DNA from: Desulfitobacterium metallireducens DSM 15288
GTDB taxonomy: Bacteria > Bacillota > Desulfitobacteriia > Desulfitobacteriales > Desulfitobacteriaceae
Length of the DNA stretch: 64,000 bases
Assembly (NCBI RefSeq): GCF_000231405.2
Contig: NZ_CP007032.1
Coordinates: 1,054,001-1,118,000, forward strand
Reading direction: 5' to 3'
This document shows, in pieces, positions 1-7,487 of this stretch. A program made the position numbers and the translations under genes. Positions within the stretch are counted from its first letter, which is position 1, and each line of letters begins with the position of its first letter. The notes under the pieces were generated by a model that saw only the letters and a list, made by a program, of their open reading frames with translations, was not told the DNA's origin and ran no database searches.

Positions 1-256
1 ATTCGACTCCTAGATTATGAGACATAGTATAGGAGAGTTCTTCACGGAGTTCAATAAGACCGGAATTGCTCGTATACATGGTTTTTCCTTGCTCAAGCGA
101 GAATATGCCACTTTCCCGAACCGTCCAGGGGGTTACGAAATCGGGTTCCCCAACGCCAAGAGAAATGACGTTTTTCATCGTTGAGACTAGATCAAAGAAT
201 TTTCGAATACCCGAGGGTGGAAGATTTCTCGCGATGGGTGAAAGATATTCATTCAT
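1..256 (-). CDS. PLP-dependent class I aminotransferase (N-terminal part only)
   Basis: This is the first 85 codons of a fold-type I aminotransferase of the AspC/PatA type; the rest lies beyond the left edge. Read leftwards from 256 it starts MNEYLSPIARNL and reaches ISLGVGEPDF near residues 31-40, followed by YTSNSGLIELREEL, the N-terminal signature of class I enzymes. The catalytic lysine is outside the window, so the substrate cannot be judged. The ATG overlaps the stop codon of the Lrp gene upstream (ATGA), so the two are translationally coupled. The regulator probably controls or senses the amino acid that this enzyme handles (inference). Confidence 0.88.
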   Translation of the reverse strand, partial: MNEYLSPIARNLPPSGIRKFFDLVSTMKNVISLGVGEPDFVTPWTVRESGIFSLEQGKTMYTSNSGLIELREELSYTMSHNLGVE

Positions 257-747
257 GGAGAAACCACAAGCCGTGCAAGCGCTTCTTCCTCTCCCATGAG
301 TTCAACACCGTCTTGTTTATAACGACGAAGAACAAAATGTGTGGCTGTGCTTTGAATATGCTCGAGCGGAGCAAGCTTTTCGGAAACGAAAAGCGCGACT
401 TCCTGCATTGTTTTTCCTTCAATCATTAGAGTGAGATCAAAGCCTCCGGACATAAGGTAAACCGCTTTAATCTCTGGGTATTTTTGCAAGCGCTTGGCAA
501 TTTTATCAAAGCCAAACCCACGTTGAGGAAGAACCTTAACCTCGATGAGGGCAGAGACATCTGGAGCTCCAGTGCGCTCCCAATTCACAAGGGGTCGGTA
601 AACAAGGACCCGGTCGTCTACCCACTGCTGGATACGACCTTCAATATATTCTTTAGATAATCCAGTTTGGATAGCCAGTTCATCTGGAGTTAGACGACTG
701 TTCTGAGAAATAAGCTCAAGTAAGTTACGGTCTTCGTTTGAAAACAA
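253..747 (-). CDS. Lrp/AsnC-family transcriptional regulator
   Basis: This 164-residue protein is predicted to be a feast/famine DNA-binding regulator. Residues 1-55 form a winged helix-turn-helix (LTPDELAIQTGLSKEYIEGRI). Residues 65-150 form the RAM effector-binding domain, with the usual GGFDLTLMIEG stretch. The length is normal for the family. It is co-transcribed with the aminotransferase, whose start codon overlaps its stop. The reverse strand carries a strong GGAGGAG-type ribosome site just before the start. Family knowledge suggests amino-acid binding; the ligand cannot be read from the sequence. Confidence 0.9.
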   Translation of the reverse strand: MFSNEDRNLLELISQNSRLTPDELAIQTGLSKEYIEGRIQQWVDDRVLVYRPLVNWERTGAPDVSALIEVKVLPQRGFGFDKIAKRLQKYPEIKAVYLMSGGFDLTLMIEGKTMQEVALFVSEKLAPLEHIQSTATHFVLRRYKQDGVELMGEEEALARLVVSP

Positions 748-920
748 GTTCGGCTCCTCCTTTTAACAAAAACTGAATTTTTAATATATAATTTTATAAT
801 ATCATGACGTCTGTGCTACTACAAGATAATAGAAAACAAAACTTGGGCATCGAAGCTATTTTGGGGTATAATAGGTTGATGCGTGTGATGACTGCGAATT
901 AATGGAGGTTGGGAAATGAA

Positions 921-1139
921 ATGCCAATCTATGAGTTTAAATGTCCAAGTTGTGGAACGAAGTTAACGCAGCTGTGCAAAATGGGTGAATTGGGACAGGA
1001 CTTAACCTGCTCTGAATGTAAACACCTTGGACTAACGCGCCAACTTTCCGGATTTTCAAGTCCGGGTATTGCTGGAGCAAGTGGTACAGGCGGTTGCTCG
1101 ACTCACTGCGGGGGTAATTGTTCAGGTTGTCACAGTTAA
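921..1139 (+). CDS. FmdB-type zinc-ribbon protein
   Basis: This small putative regulatory protein starts MPIYEFKCPSCG, the canonical start of the FmdB/CxxC family. CPSC and CSEC form the zinc ribbon, and the tail is rich in Gly, Ser, Cys and His (CSTHCGGNCSGCHS). I prefer ATG 921 to the in-frame TTG at 909, because family members begin MPxYEF and GGAGG at 904-908 suits it. The cysteine-rich tail could bind extra metal. It sits 22 bases before trmL and is probably co-transcribed with it. The function of the family is poorly defined. Confidence 0.85.
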   Translation: MPIYEFKCPSCGTKLTQLCKMGELGQDLTCSECKHLGLTRQLSGFSSPGIAGASGTGGCSTHCGGNCSGCHS

Positions 1140-1161
1140 AAGGAAAGGACTGTCGAAGTTA

Positions 1162-1623
1162 ATGCTAAACATCGTTATGGTCGAACCGGAGATTCCCCCG
1201 AATACAGGGAATGTAGCTCGTCTTTGTGCGGTTACCGGGGCGACACTTCATCTTGTTAAACCTCTAGGTTTTGAAATTACTGATAAATATATGAAACGAG
1301 CGGGCTTGGATTATTGGGATCAGCTTGATCTTCATATCTATGAAAACTTTGCTCAATTTGAAGAAATGAATCCTTCAGGGCCGCGCTATTTAGCAACGAC
1401 TAAGGGTTCACGTCCCCATACGGATGTTCAATTTGAACAGAATGGTTATTTCTTATTTGGTAAAGAAACAAAAGGGCTCGCCCCTGAGATTATTGCTAAG
1501 TATCCGGAAACGGCGATTCGGTTACCGATGCTTCCGAATGCACGGTGCTTGAATTTATCAAACTCAGTCGCGATCATCGCGTATGAGGCTTTACGTCAGT
1601 GGGGTTATCCGGGACTTGTCTAA
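1162..1623 (+). CDS. trmL: tRNA (cytidine/uridine-34-2'-O)-methyltransferase TrmL
   Basis: This SPOUT-class methyltransferase is predicted to 2'-O-methylate the wobble base of tRNA-Leu. The 153-residue protein starts MLNIVMVEPEIPPNTGNVAR, the family's motif 1. It also has FLFGKETKGL (motif 2) and LPMLPNARCLNLSNSVAI (motif 3), which build the SAM-binding trefoil knot. The open frame extends upstream to 1069, but the family start and the AGGAAAGGAC ribosome site support ATG 1162. A tRNA-Leu(CAA), one of the known TrmL substrates, lies further down at 13879. Confidence 0.93.
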   Translation: MLNIVMVEPEIPPNTGNVARLCAVTGATLHLVKPLGFEITDKYMKRAGLDYWDQLDLHIYENFAQFEEMNPSGPRYLATTKGSRPHTDVQFEQNGYFLFGKETKGLAPEIIAKYPETAIRLPMLPNARCLNLSNSVAIIAYEALRQWGYPGLV

Positions 1624-1688
1624 AGCAACCGAACAATATAGTATGAAACTGGAATCATAATAATAAAACAGATTTCGGAGGATAGATC

Positions 1689-2711
1689 ATGAGTTATGTT
1701 TGGACATTTATCCTTGCCCTGTTGATCGCAGTTTTGGCTACTCCAATTTCAATGATTTTAGGTCATCGTTGGGGTGCCATCGCGATTCCGGGAGGACGAC
1801 ATGTTCATAAAAGACCGATACCCCGAATTGGTGGATTAGCAATCTATGCCGCCTTTTGGCTTGCAATCGTGTTTACACAAAGCTGGAATTCAGACCTTTC
1901 TGGTTTATTTGTCGGAAGCACGATAATTGTAGGGGTAGGTCTTTGGGATGACATAAAAGACATGCGGCCCTTGACCAAACTCTTTTGGCAAATCGCTGCG
2001 GCTTCTGTGCTCGTTTTGTTTGGCTTTTCTATGGATTCCCTGCCGTATTTTGGCGCAATCAAGCTGTGGTGGGTTGGCGCCTTACTTGCGATTTTTTGGG
2101 TTATCGGGTTAGTCAATACCGTTAACATTTCAGATGGTCTTGATGGCTTGGCGGCAGGAATCTGTTTCATGGCAGCAATCCTTTTATTCTGGTCAGCAAA
2201 CCGAATTAACCAGGTTGTGCCGGCACATTTAACGTTAGCCTTAGCGGGTTCAGCACTCGGATTTCTCGTTTATAACTTTCACCCAGCCAAGGTGTTTATG
2301 GGGGATACAGGGAGTATGTTCCTGGGGTACATTATTGGCGGGATTTCAATTATGGGATTATTAAAAACAGCTACAGTACTTGGCTTGGTTTTCCCTCTAG
2401 TCGTTTTGGGGATGCCACTTACCGATTTAACCTTTGCTATTATTCGCCGTAAAATTCATGGCCAGTCGATTGGACAAGCAGACCGGGGGCATCTCCATCA
2501 TCGCTTGATTGATGCAGGGCTATCTCAGCGACAAGCTGTGCTTATGCTCTATGCGATGAGCGCATGTTTTGGAATTGCTGCAGTGTTAGGAGCAATGGGT
2601 TCATGGATCTGGGCAGCCGTATTATTGATTGCGGATTTTACCTTCATTCTCTTCATTATGCTCCGTCGGACTCAGGCGCTGACAGCATTTGCGCGAAAGC
2701 ACAGTAAATAA
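1689..2711 (+). CDS. Undecaprenyl-phosphate GlcNAc-1-phosphate transferase, MraY/WecA/TagO family
   Basis: This 340-residue integral membrane enzyme has about 10-11 hydrophobic segments. It probably transfers GlcNAc-1-phosphate from UDP-GlcNAc to undecaprenyl phosphate, the first step of teichoic-acid or other cell-wall polymer synthesis. Visible motifs are HKRPIPRIGG near residue 40, LWDDIKD near 90, NTVNISDGLDGLAAG near 140, FMGDTGSMFLG near 205 and the WecA/TagO-specific RGHLHHRL near 265. A GGAGG site precedes the ATG. The HLHH motif separates it from MraY. The exact polymer is unknown, because no other wall-polymer genes are nearby. Confidence 0.9.
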   Translation: MSYVWTFILALLIAVLATPISMILGHRWGAIAIPGGRHVHKRPIPRIGGLAIYAAFWLAIVFTQSWNSDLSGLFVGSTIIVGVGLWDDIKDMRPLTKLFWQIAAASVLVLFGFSMDSLPYFGAIKLWWVGALLAIFWVIGLVNTVNISDGLDGLAAGICFMAAILLFWSANRINQVVPAHLTLALAGSALGFLVYNFHPAKVFMGDTGSMFLGYIIGGISIMGLLKTATVLGLVFPLVVLGMPLTDLTFAIIRRKIHGQSIGQADRGHLHHRLIDAGLSQRQAVLMLYAMSACFGIAAVLGAMGSWIWAAVLLIADFTFILFIMLRRTQALTAFARKHSK

Positions 2712-2800
2712 TGAGGAAATAATTAAGATAGAACAAAATAATAAAGAGGAACATTCCCCCCTTTCTGGTGCATAAACTGCTTGGAGAGGGGGGAAGATTT

Positions 2801-3757
2801 ATGCCTCTAAGTCTTTTGGGTTTTTATAACGGCTTGACGGAACGAGAAAGAGCTTATCCCTATTTTCAACGCTATGGATATCTTCTTGATGAAATCGCCT
2901 TCTTCCAGATTTCAATTCAGGCCAATGGGGACTTATCAGCACATCCGAGTCGCCAACTAATCGCTGAAGCTCATCAGAAGGGGAATAAAGCGTTGCTCGT
3001 GATCTCAAATCTTACGCCGAAAGGGCAATTTTCGACGGAGCTGCTGTCGCAACTTGTGCGTAATCCATCGTTTTCTAACCGTGTTGTCCAGAATATACGC
3101 AATTTATTAAGCCAATATCGCTTGGATGGTGTTAATTTCGACCTCGAGAAAGCAGCCGTTCAGGATCGAAATCTTTACACACAACTTATCTATAATTGGA
3201 CCATGCAGTTGAAACGGGAAAACTATCGAGTAACTATGGATGTGCCAGCAAAAACGGGGGAAGATACAACCGATGTCTGGAAGGGTGCGTTTGATTATCA
3301 GGCATTAGGACAAATCGTTGATGAAATTGTTTTGATGACCTATGAAGAGCATTGGCCGGGAAGCGCACCGGGATCTGTTGCTTCTTTACCCTGGGTGAAT
3401 CAAGTCTTGGATTACGCTTTAAGAACTATTCCGGCTCAAAAGATCATGATGGGAGTTCCTCTATATGGATATGACTGGGTTCAAGGAAATGGGGCAAAAG
3501 TGATAAGCTATAGACGCGCGACGGAGTTGGCACGTCGCATGGGTGCACCTCTGCGATGGGATGCCCAACAACATTCGACCTTCTTCACCTACGCCAGTGA
3601 AGGCAAACGTCATACAGTCTACTTTGAAGACGTACGGAGCTTGAAGGAGAAATTAGATCTGGCTATCCGGCGAGGAATTCGAGGCGTGGCCCTTTGGGAA
3701 ATGAATCTTAGCTATCCAGAGTTATGGGCGACGTTACAAACTTATAAGCAAGGTTAG
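2801..3757 (+). CDS. Glycoside hydrolase family 18 protein (spore-cortex/YaaH-like)
   Basis: This 318-residue GH18 TIM-barrel protein resembles the catalytic domain of YaaH/SleL spore peptidoglycan N-acetylglucosaminidases. The active-site segment DGVNFDLE near residues 109-116 keeps the catalytic acid Glu and the preceding Asp. MTYEEHWPGSAPG, GVPLYGYDW and GVALWEMN are the other barrel-strand motifs. There is no LysM domain and no signal peptide, so targeting would need another route. The frame opens at 2768, but a long purine-rich ribosome site (GGAGAGGGGGG, 2782-2792) places the start at ATG 2801. The exact substrate is inferred. Confidence 0.85.
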   Translation: MPLSLLGFYNGLTERERAYPYFQRYGYLLDEIAFFQISIQANGDLSAHPSRQLIAEAHQKGNKALLVISNLTPKGQFSTELLSQLVRNPSFSNRVVQNIRNLLSQYRLDGVNFDLEKAAVQDRNLYTQLIYNWTMQLKRENYRVTMDVPAKTGEDTTDVWKGAFDYQALGQIVDEIVLMTYEEHWPGSAPGSVASLPWVNQVLDYALRTIPAQKIMMGVPLYGYDWVQGNGAKVISYRRATELARRMGAPLRWDAQQHSTFFTYASEGKRHTVYFEDVRSLKEKLDLAIRRGIRGVALWEMNLSYPELWATLQTYKQG

Positions 3758-3951
3758 TTTTTTATAGCATAACTGCTCATGCAGCAGTAAGATTGTTGCG
3801 TGTTTTCGGTCGGTGAGCCACTCTCATGTGACTCACCCCGCTAAGGTAGGCGCAGTTCTGCCCAAGATTAGTATCTGCTCAACGTATAGTCCTTACTTAC
3901 TCTAATCATAATTTTGCATACACTCTGCGTACATATGGGAGGAAATTCTGC

Positions 3952-4656
3952 ATGGAAATTCGTTATCATGGCCATTCCTGTTTTGAAATTGTAGGGAATG
4001 AAGGGCGACTCTTGATTGATCCGTTTTTGACAGGGAATCCGAAAGCAGATATCAAAGCTGAGGATATTGAAGAATTGGATGGGATCCTTGTCTCGCATGG
4101 TCATGCAGATCATTTGGGGGACGCGATTGAGATTTCGAAAAGGACGGGTGCGCCGATTATCGGGGTTTATGAATTAGCATTGCTTTGTGAGCGAGCTGGA
4201 GCGAAAACGCATGCGATGCATATCGGCGGTAAATATCAGTTTGGCTTTGGCATGGTCCGCTTAACACAGGCTCTGCATGGATCGTTTTTTGAAGTTCCAG
4301 AGAGTGAAAACGGTTTCGTATATGCCGGTCTTGCCTGTGGTTTTCTTCTGCAAATGGAAGGTAAATGGCTCTATCATGCTGGGGATACTGGTCTTTTCGG
4401 AGATATGGAGCTGATTGGACGTCGGCATCCTTTGGAGCTGGCGATGCTTCCAATTGGGGATAATTTCGTCATGGGTCCGGAAGAGGCAGCTTATGCAGCA
4501 ACGCTTCTGCGGGCCAAACGTGTGATTCCGATGCACTATAATACCTTCCCGAATATCAGGCAGGATGAGGCTGAATTCACTGAGCTCTTAAACCGTAAAT
4601 TCCCGGAAAGCCAAGGGATAGCGTTGAAACCGGGTGAAGTACTTAGAATTGACTAA
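3952..4656 (+). CDS. UPF0173 metallo-beta-lactamase-fold hydrolase
   Basis: This 234-residue protein is a YtkL/UPF0173-type MBL-fold hydrolase. It begins MEIRYHGHSCFEI and carries the metal-binding motif SHGHADHLGD near residues 45-54. Further metal ligands are HAGDTGLFGDM and PMHYNTFP near the C terminus. A dinuclear metal site is expected from the family; the physiological substrate is unknown. GGAGGAAATTCTGC precedes the ATG. The gene is a single transcription unit facing the HAD phosphatase gene, with a bidirectional hairpin between them. Confidence 0.9.
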   Translation: MEIRYHGHSCFEIVGNEGRLLIDPFLTGNPKADIKAEDIEELDGILVSHGHADHLGDAIEISKRTGAPIIGVYELALLCERAGAKTHAMHIGGKYQFGFGMVRLTQALHGSFFEVPESENGFVYAGLACGFLLQMEGKWLYHAGDTGLFGDMELIGRRHPLELAMLPIGDNFVMGPEEAAYAATLLRAKRVIPMHYNTFPNIRQDEAEFTELLNRKFPESQGIALKPGEVLRID

Positions 4657-4682
4657 AATAATTACGAACAAATTCAATAGTA

Positions 4683-4723
4683 AAAAACTCGGGAAATTCA
4701 TAGAGTGAATCACCCGAGTTTTT
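4683..4723. terminator. Bidirectional intrinsic terminator
   Basis: A perfect 11-bp inverted repeat, AAAAACTCGGG at 4683-4693 and CCCGAGTTTTT at 4713-4723, separates two convergent genes. The A-run and T-run make it usable in both directions. Confidence 0.9.
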
Positions 4724-4779
4724 CTTTGTAAAATTTCATTAAGCGAGGATCGCTATATCGGCGAATGATAGCTAATGAA

Positions 4780-5445
4780 TTAAAGTAAGATTTTTCTCAA
4801 ATCGTCCACTGTATTTGCTAGGTGAGTTGGATTTTCTCTTTCAAGTTCAGTTTGAGAACCATACCCATATAACACACCAATGGAATCAATTCCGATTTCC
4901 CTGGCGCCGATCAGGTCGAATTTCCGATCTCCAATCATCACCGCATTAGAGCGGCTTTTTACTTGGCTTTCCTGTAAAACATAAGCTATAACTTCGCTTT
5001 TCTTTGTACGGCTCCCGTCGAGATTACTCCCGCCTGTAAAAGAAAAATATTGTTTCAAGTTAAAATGATCTAAGATGCGCTGAGCAAAATCCGTAGGTTT
5101 CGAAGTGGCAAGAGCTATTTTTTTGCCTTGGGCGGATAGCTCTTTAAGCAACATCGGAATTCTCGGATAAACTGCATTTTCGAAGATGCCTTTCGTCGCA
5201 AAATACTCTCGATATTTATCAATGGCATGGAGGGCTAGCTCTTCATCAAAGTGATAATACTCCATAAAAGAATCTTTAAGCGGAGGTCCAATAAATTTTA
5301 TTAACCGTTCGCGATCGTTTTCTCTAATGCCAAGGGAATTTAAGGCATACAGAATTGAGTTTACAATTCCTAGTTTGGGATCAGTCAGGGTACCATCTAA
5401 ATCAAATAGTATTACGTCATAGTTGCGTTTCATCGTTCTCAACAT
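4780..5445 (-). CDS. HAD-superfamily phosphatase (Gph/PpaX-like)
   Basis: This 221-residue HAD hydrolase with an alpha-helical cap is related to phosphoglycolate phosphatase and pyrophosphatase PpaX. Motif I is DLDGTLTD near residues 15-22 (nucleophile Asp15, acid Asp17). Motif II is ATSKP, with the invariant lysine following, and motif III/IV is MIGDRKFDLIGA near 170. ATG 5445 has an AAAGGA ribosome site; ATG 5433 is an alternative start. Small phosphoesters are the likely substrates; the exact one cannot be stated. Confidence 0.88.
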   Translation of the reverse strand: MLRTMKRNYDVILFDLDGTLTDPKLGIVNSILYALNSLGIRENDRERLIKFIGPPLKDSFMEYYHFDEELALHAIDKYREYFATKGIFENAVYPRIPMLLKELSAQGKKIALATSKPTDFAQRILDHFNLKQYFSFTGGSNLDGSRTKKSEVIAYVLQESQVKSRSNAVMIGDRKFDLIGAREIGIDSIGVLYGYGSQTELERENPTHLANTVDDLRKILL

Positions 5446-5596
5446 TCATTCCTTTGCTTTACTTATTATTTTACCTGATTTAATACGCTGTTCTCATTCT
5501 AACCTTTTTTAACTTAAAAATGAAAGTTAGCTCATTGAAAGATGGGTATTTTTTTTGTAAATTCGGCAAAAATGGAAATAAAGGAGTTGAAGGAGT

Positions 5597-5731
5597 ATGA
5601 CACAAAAAATGTGCGCAGCGAATTGCCTTTTTCATGTTGATGGACGTTGTCGGTTGGAGCACCGGCACGGTGAAAAGACACCCGTTTGTCCGCATTATTT
5701 AGGACAAGGGATCAGCAGAGGAGGACTTTGA
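5597..5731 (+). CDS. Small cysteine-rich protein, 44 aa
   Basis: This short gene encodes MTQKMCAANC and onwards, with cysteines at 6, 10, 18 and 31 (CxxxC-x7-C-x12-C). The pattern NCLFHVDGRC resembles the DUF1540 group of small Cys proteins, which are common in spore-forming clostridia, so zinc binding is likely. AAGGAGTATG gives a good ribosome site. The stop codon is 2 bases from the start of the next gene, the SASP, so the two form an operon. Function unknown; the family link is tentative. Confidence 0.7.
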   Translation: MTQKMCAANCLFHVDGRCRLEHRHGEKTPVCPHYLGQGISRGGL

Positions 5732-5733
5732 TC

Positions 5734-5991
5734 ATGAATGATGAAGAAATTGTGAAAAGTGATCCATCTTTAAAGAAAAATTCATTGAAAAAAGATAAAA
5801 AAGAAAAGAAACCGAAAGTAAAGCGAACAGATCCGTATGAAGCTTTGAAGATGGAGATTGCGGCTGAATTAGGCTTAATGGATCAAGTCCGCGATGAGGG
5901 GTGGCATTCTCTCAGCGCGAGAGATGCGGGAAAAATTGGTGGAATCATGACTCAACGCAAGAAAAAACAGAAGACCGAGAATAATATTTAA
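5734..5991 (+). CDS. Alpha/beta-type small acid-soluble spore protein with Lys-rich N-terminus
   Basis: This 85-residue protein carries both SASP motifs. KMEIAAELGL matches the first helix with the germination-protease region (compare EIASEFG). LSARDAGKIGGIMTQR matches the second DNA-binding helix (compare TSRANGSVGGEITKR). These proteins coat and protect spore DNA. Residues 1-32 are an unusual basic extension in which nearly half the residues are Lys, absent from the short classical SASPs. GAGGAGG before ATG 5734 fixes the start. Expression in the forespore is expected from the family, but no sigma-G promoter was verified. Confidence 0.8.
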   Translation: MNDEEIVKSDPSLKKNSLKKDKKEKKPKVKRTDPYEALKMEIAAELGLMDQVRDEGWHSLSARDAGKIGGIMTQRKKKQKTENNI

Positions 5992-6106
5992 TTGACGGTT
6001 GATAATATCTATTTGACTTGATGGTTGTAAGTGAATTCTTATGTTATAATGCAGTTAAAGTTTAAAATCTATATTTTTCCGATGAAGAGTGGGGAGCGTA
6101 AATACT

Positions 6107-7411
6107 TTGAGTCAAACAAAACATCAACAGATTTTGAGTTTTATAGAAGACCTTGCTGTGGGAAGCAAGGTTTCTGTGCGTTTTATTGCACGGGAATTGG
6201 ATGTCAGCGAAGGAACGGCTTACAGGGCGATTAAAGAAGCTGAGAATAAAGGCTTTGTTCGTTCTATTCCAAAAGTCGGGACGATACGAATTGAAGGGGT
6301 CAAAGAACGCCAGATTGAGGACTTAACTTTGCGTGAAGTCTCTCAAATCGTGGAAGGCATGGTCCTTTGCGGAGCGGAAACTTTGGATCATTCTCCTAAT
6401 AAATTTATTATCGCTGCGATGGAACTGGATGCCATGGAACGTTATCTTGAAGAAGAAGGACTCTGTATTGTGGGAAATCGTCATGATGCCCAACTGTACG
6501 CTTTGAATCAAGGGTCACCGTTGCTGATTACGGGCGGGTTTGAACCCCAACAAGATGTGATAGATTTAGCTCGTCAAAAGAATTTGGCGGTTATCGAATC
6601 ACCCTATGATACATTTGCAGTAACGACGATGATCAATAGGGCTTTGTATGATCGATTAATTGAGAAGGAACTCGTACTCGTCGAAGATATTATGGTTAAG
6701 GATGTTCATTATTTAACGACGAAAGCTACGGTTCAAGATTGGTATGAACTTGCTCAGAAAACGAGCCATAGCCGATTCCCTGTGGTTGATGAAGAAATGA
6801 TTGTGGTTGGGATTATAACGGCTGTCGATCTCGCAGGAGCGGATATGAAGACTTCAGTCGTCGATGTCATGAATTCGAAGCCCTATGTCGTAGGTCGAGA
6901 TGATTCAGTGACTCATGTTTCCCGGATCATGGTGTGGGAAGGATGGGAGATCGCCGCTGTTGTCGAGCAGGGAAAATTGATTGGGATCATTAGTCTTCAA
7001 GATGTGATCGAAGCCTATCAGCAGGTGCAAAAACAGCCTCAATTTGGAGAAACCGTCGATAATCTCATTTTAAGTGGTTTTCGTTATCTCGAAGATTCGG
7101 AAAACCTCACGATCGAGGGCGAAATCACCCAATTTATGATCAATGAATTTGGCTCAGCAAGCGTTGGTGTATTGGTTACGGTTATGAATATGGCGGGTTA
7201 TATTGCTTTACGTAAACAATATCGATTAGATGCCATCACAGAGAATTTTACACTTTATCAGTTGCAACCGCTTGCAGTAGGTACTCAGGTGCGAATTACT
7301 GCAAAACTTCTTTTAGTTTCTAAAAAACATAGCAATATTGAAATTGATGTTTATGCTGAAGATTCACTCGTAGCTAAGGGTCTAATGTCAGCGCGAATGG
7401 GACATAAATAA
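6107..7411 (+). CDS. ytoI: YtoI-like regulator: HTH + DRTGG + two CBS + thioesterase-fold domain
   Basis: This 434-residue protein has four parts. Residues 1-60 are a winged helix (LDVSEGTAYRAIKEAENKGF). Residues 75-185 are a DRTGG domain (SPLLITGGFEPQQDVIDLA). Residues 195-305 are a CBS pair (MVKDVHYLTTKATVQDWYEL, HVSRIMVWEGWEIAAVV). Residues 315-430 form a hot-dog thioesterase-like fold. This order is that of B. subtilis YtoI, whose gene also lies close to dnaE. CBS and DRTGG domains usually bind adenine nucleotides, so a nucleotide-sensing regulator is likely; targets are unknown. TTG 6107 is favoured because GGGGAG sits 10 bases upstream; GTG 6089 is the alternative. Confidence 0.85.
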   Translation: MSQTKHQQILSFIEDLAVGSKVSVRFIARELDVSEGTAYRAIKEAENKGFVRSIPKVGTIRIEGVKERQIEDLTLREVSQIVEGMVLCGAETLDHSPNKFIIAAMELDAMERYLEEEGLCIVGNRHDAQLYALNQGSPLLITGGFEPQQDVIDLARQKNLAVIESPYDTFAVTTMINRALYDRLIEKELVLVEDIMVKDVHYLTTKATVQDWYELAQKTSHSRFPVVDEEMIVVGIITAVDLAGADMKTSVVDVMNSKPYVVGRDDSVTHVSRIMVWEGWEIAAVVEQGKLIGIISLQDVIEAYQQVQKQPQFGETVDNLILSGFRYLEDSENLTIEGEITQFMINEFGSASVGVLVTVMNMAGYIALRKQYRLDAITENFTLYQLQPLAVGTQVRITAKLLLVSKKHSNIEIDVYAEDSLVAKGLMSARMGHK

Positions 7412-7435
7412 TCCCTTGCACTAAAATAAATAATT

Positions 7436-7460
7436 GGCCTTGATTTACGAAATCAAGGCC
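7436..7460 (+). terminator. Intrinsic terminator before dnaE
   Basis: An 11-bp perfect stem with a 3-nt loop (GGCCTTGATTT/AAATCAAGGCC) is followed by a short T-run (TTTCC). It probably ends or attenuates transcription of the ytoI-like gene 28 bases before dnaE. Confidence 0.75.
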
Positions 7461-7487
7461 TTTCCTATATAAAGAGGAGAGAAAACG

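Noticed and set aside
3812-3837. GGTGAG/CTCACC inverted repeat after the GH18 gene
   Set aside because: There is no T-run and the loop is long, so it is not called a terminator.
6031-6234. A 67-codon frame overlapping the start of the ytoI-like gene
   Set aside because: It lies mostly in another frame of a well-supported gene and has no ribosome site.
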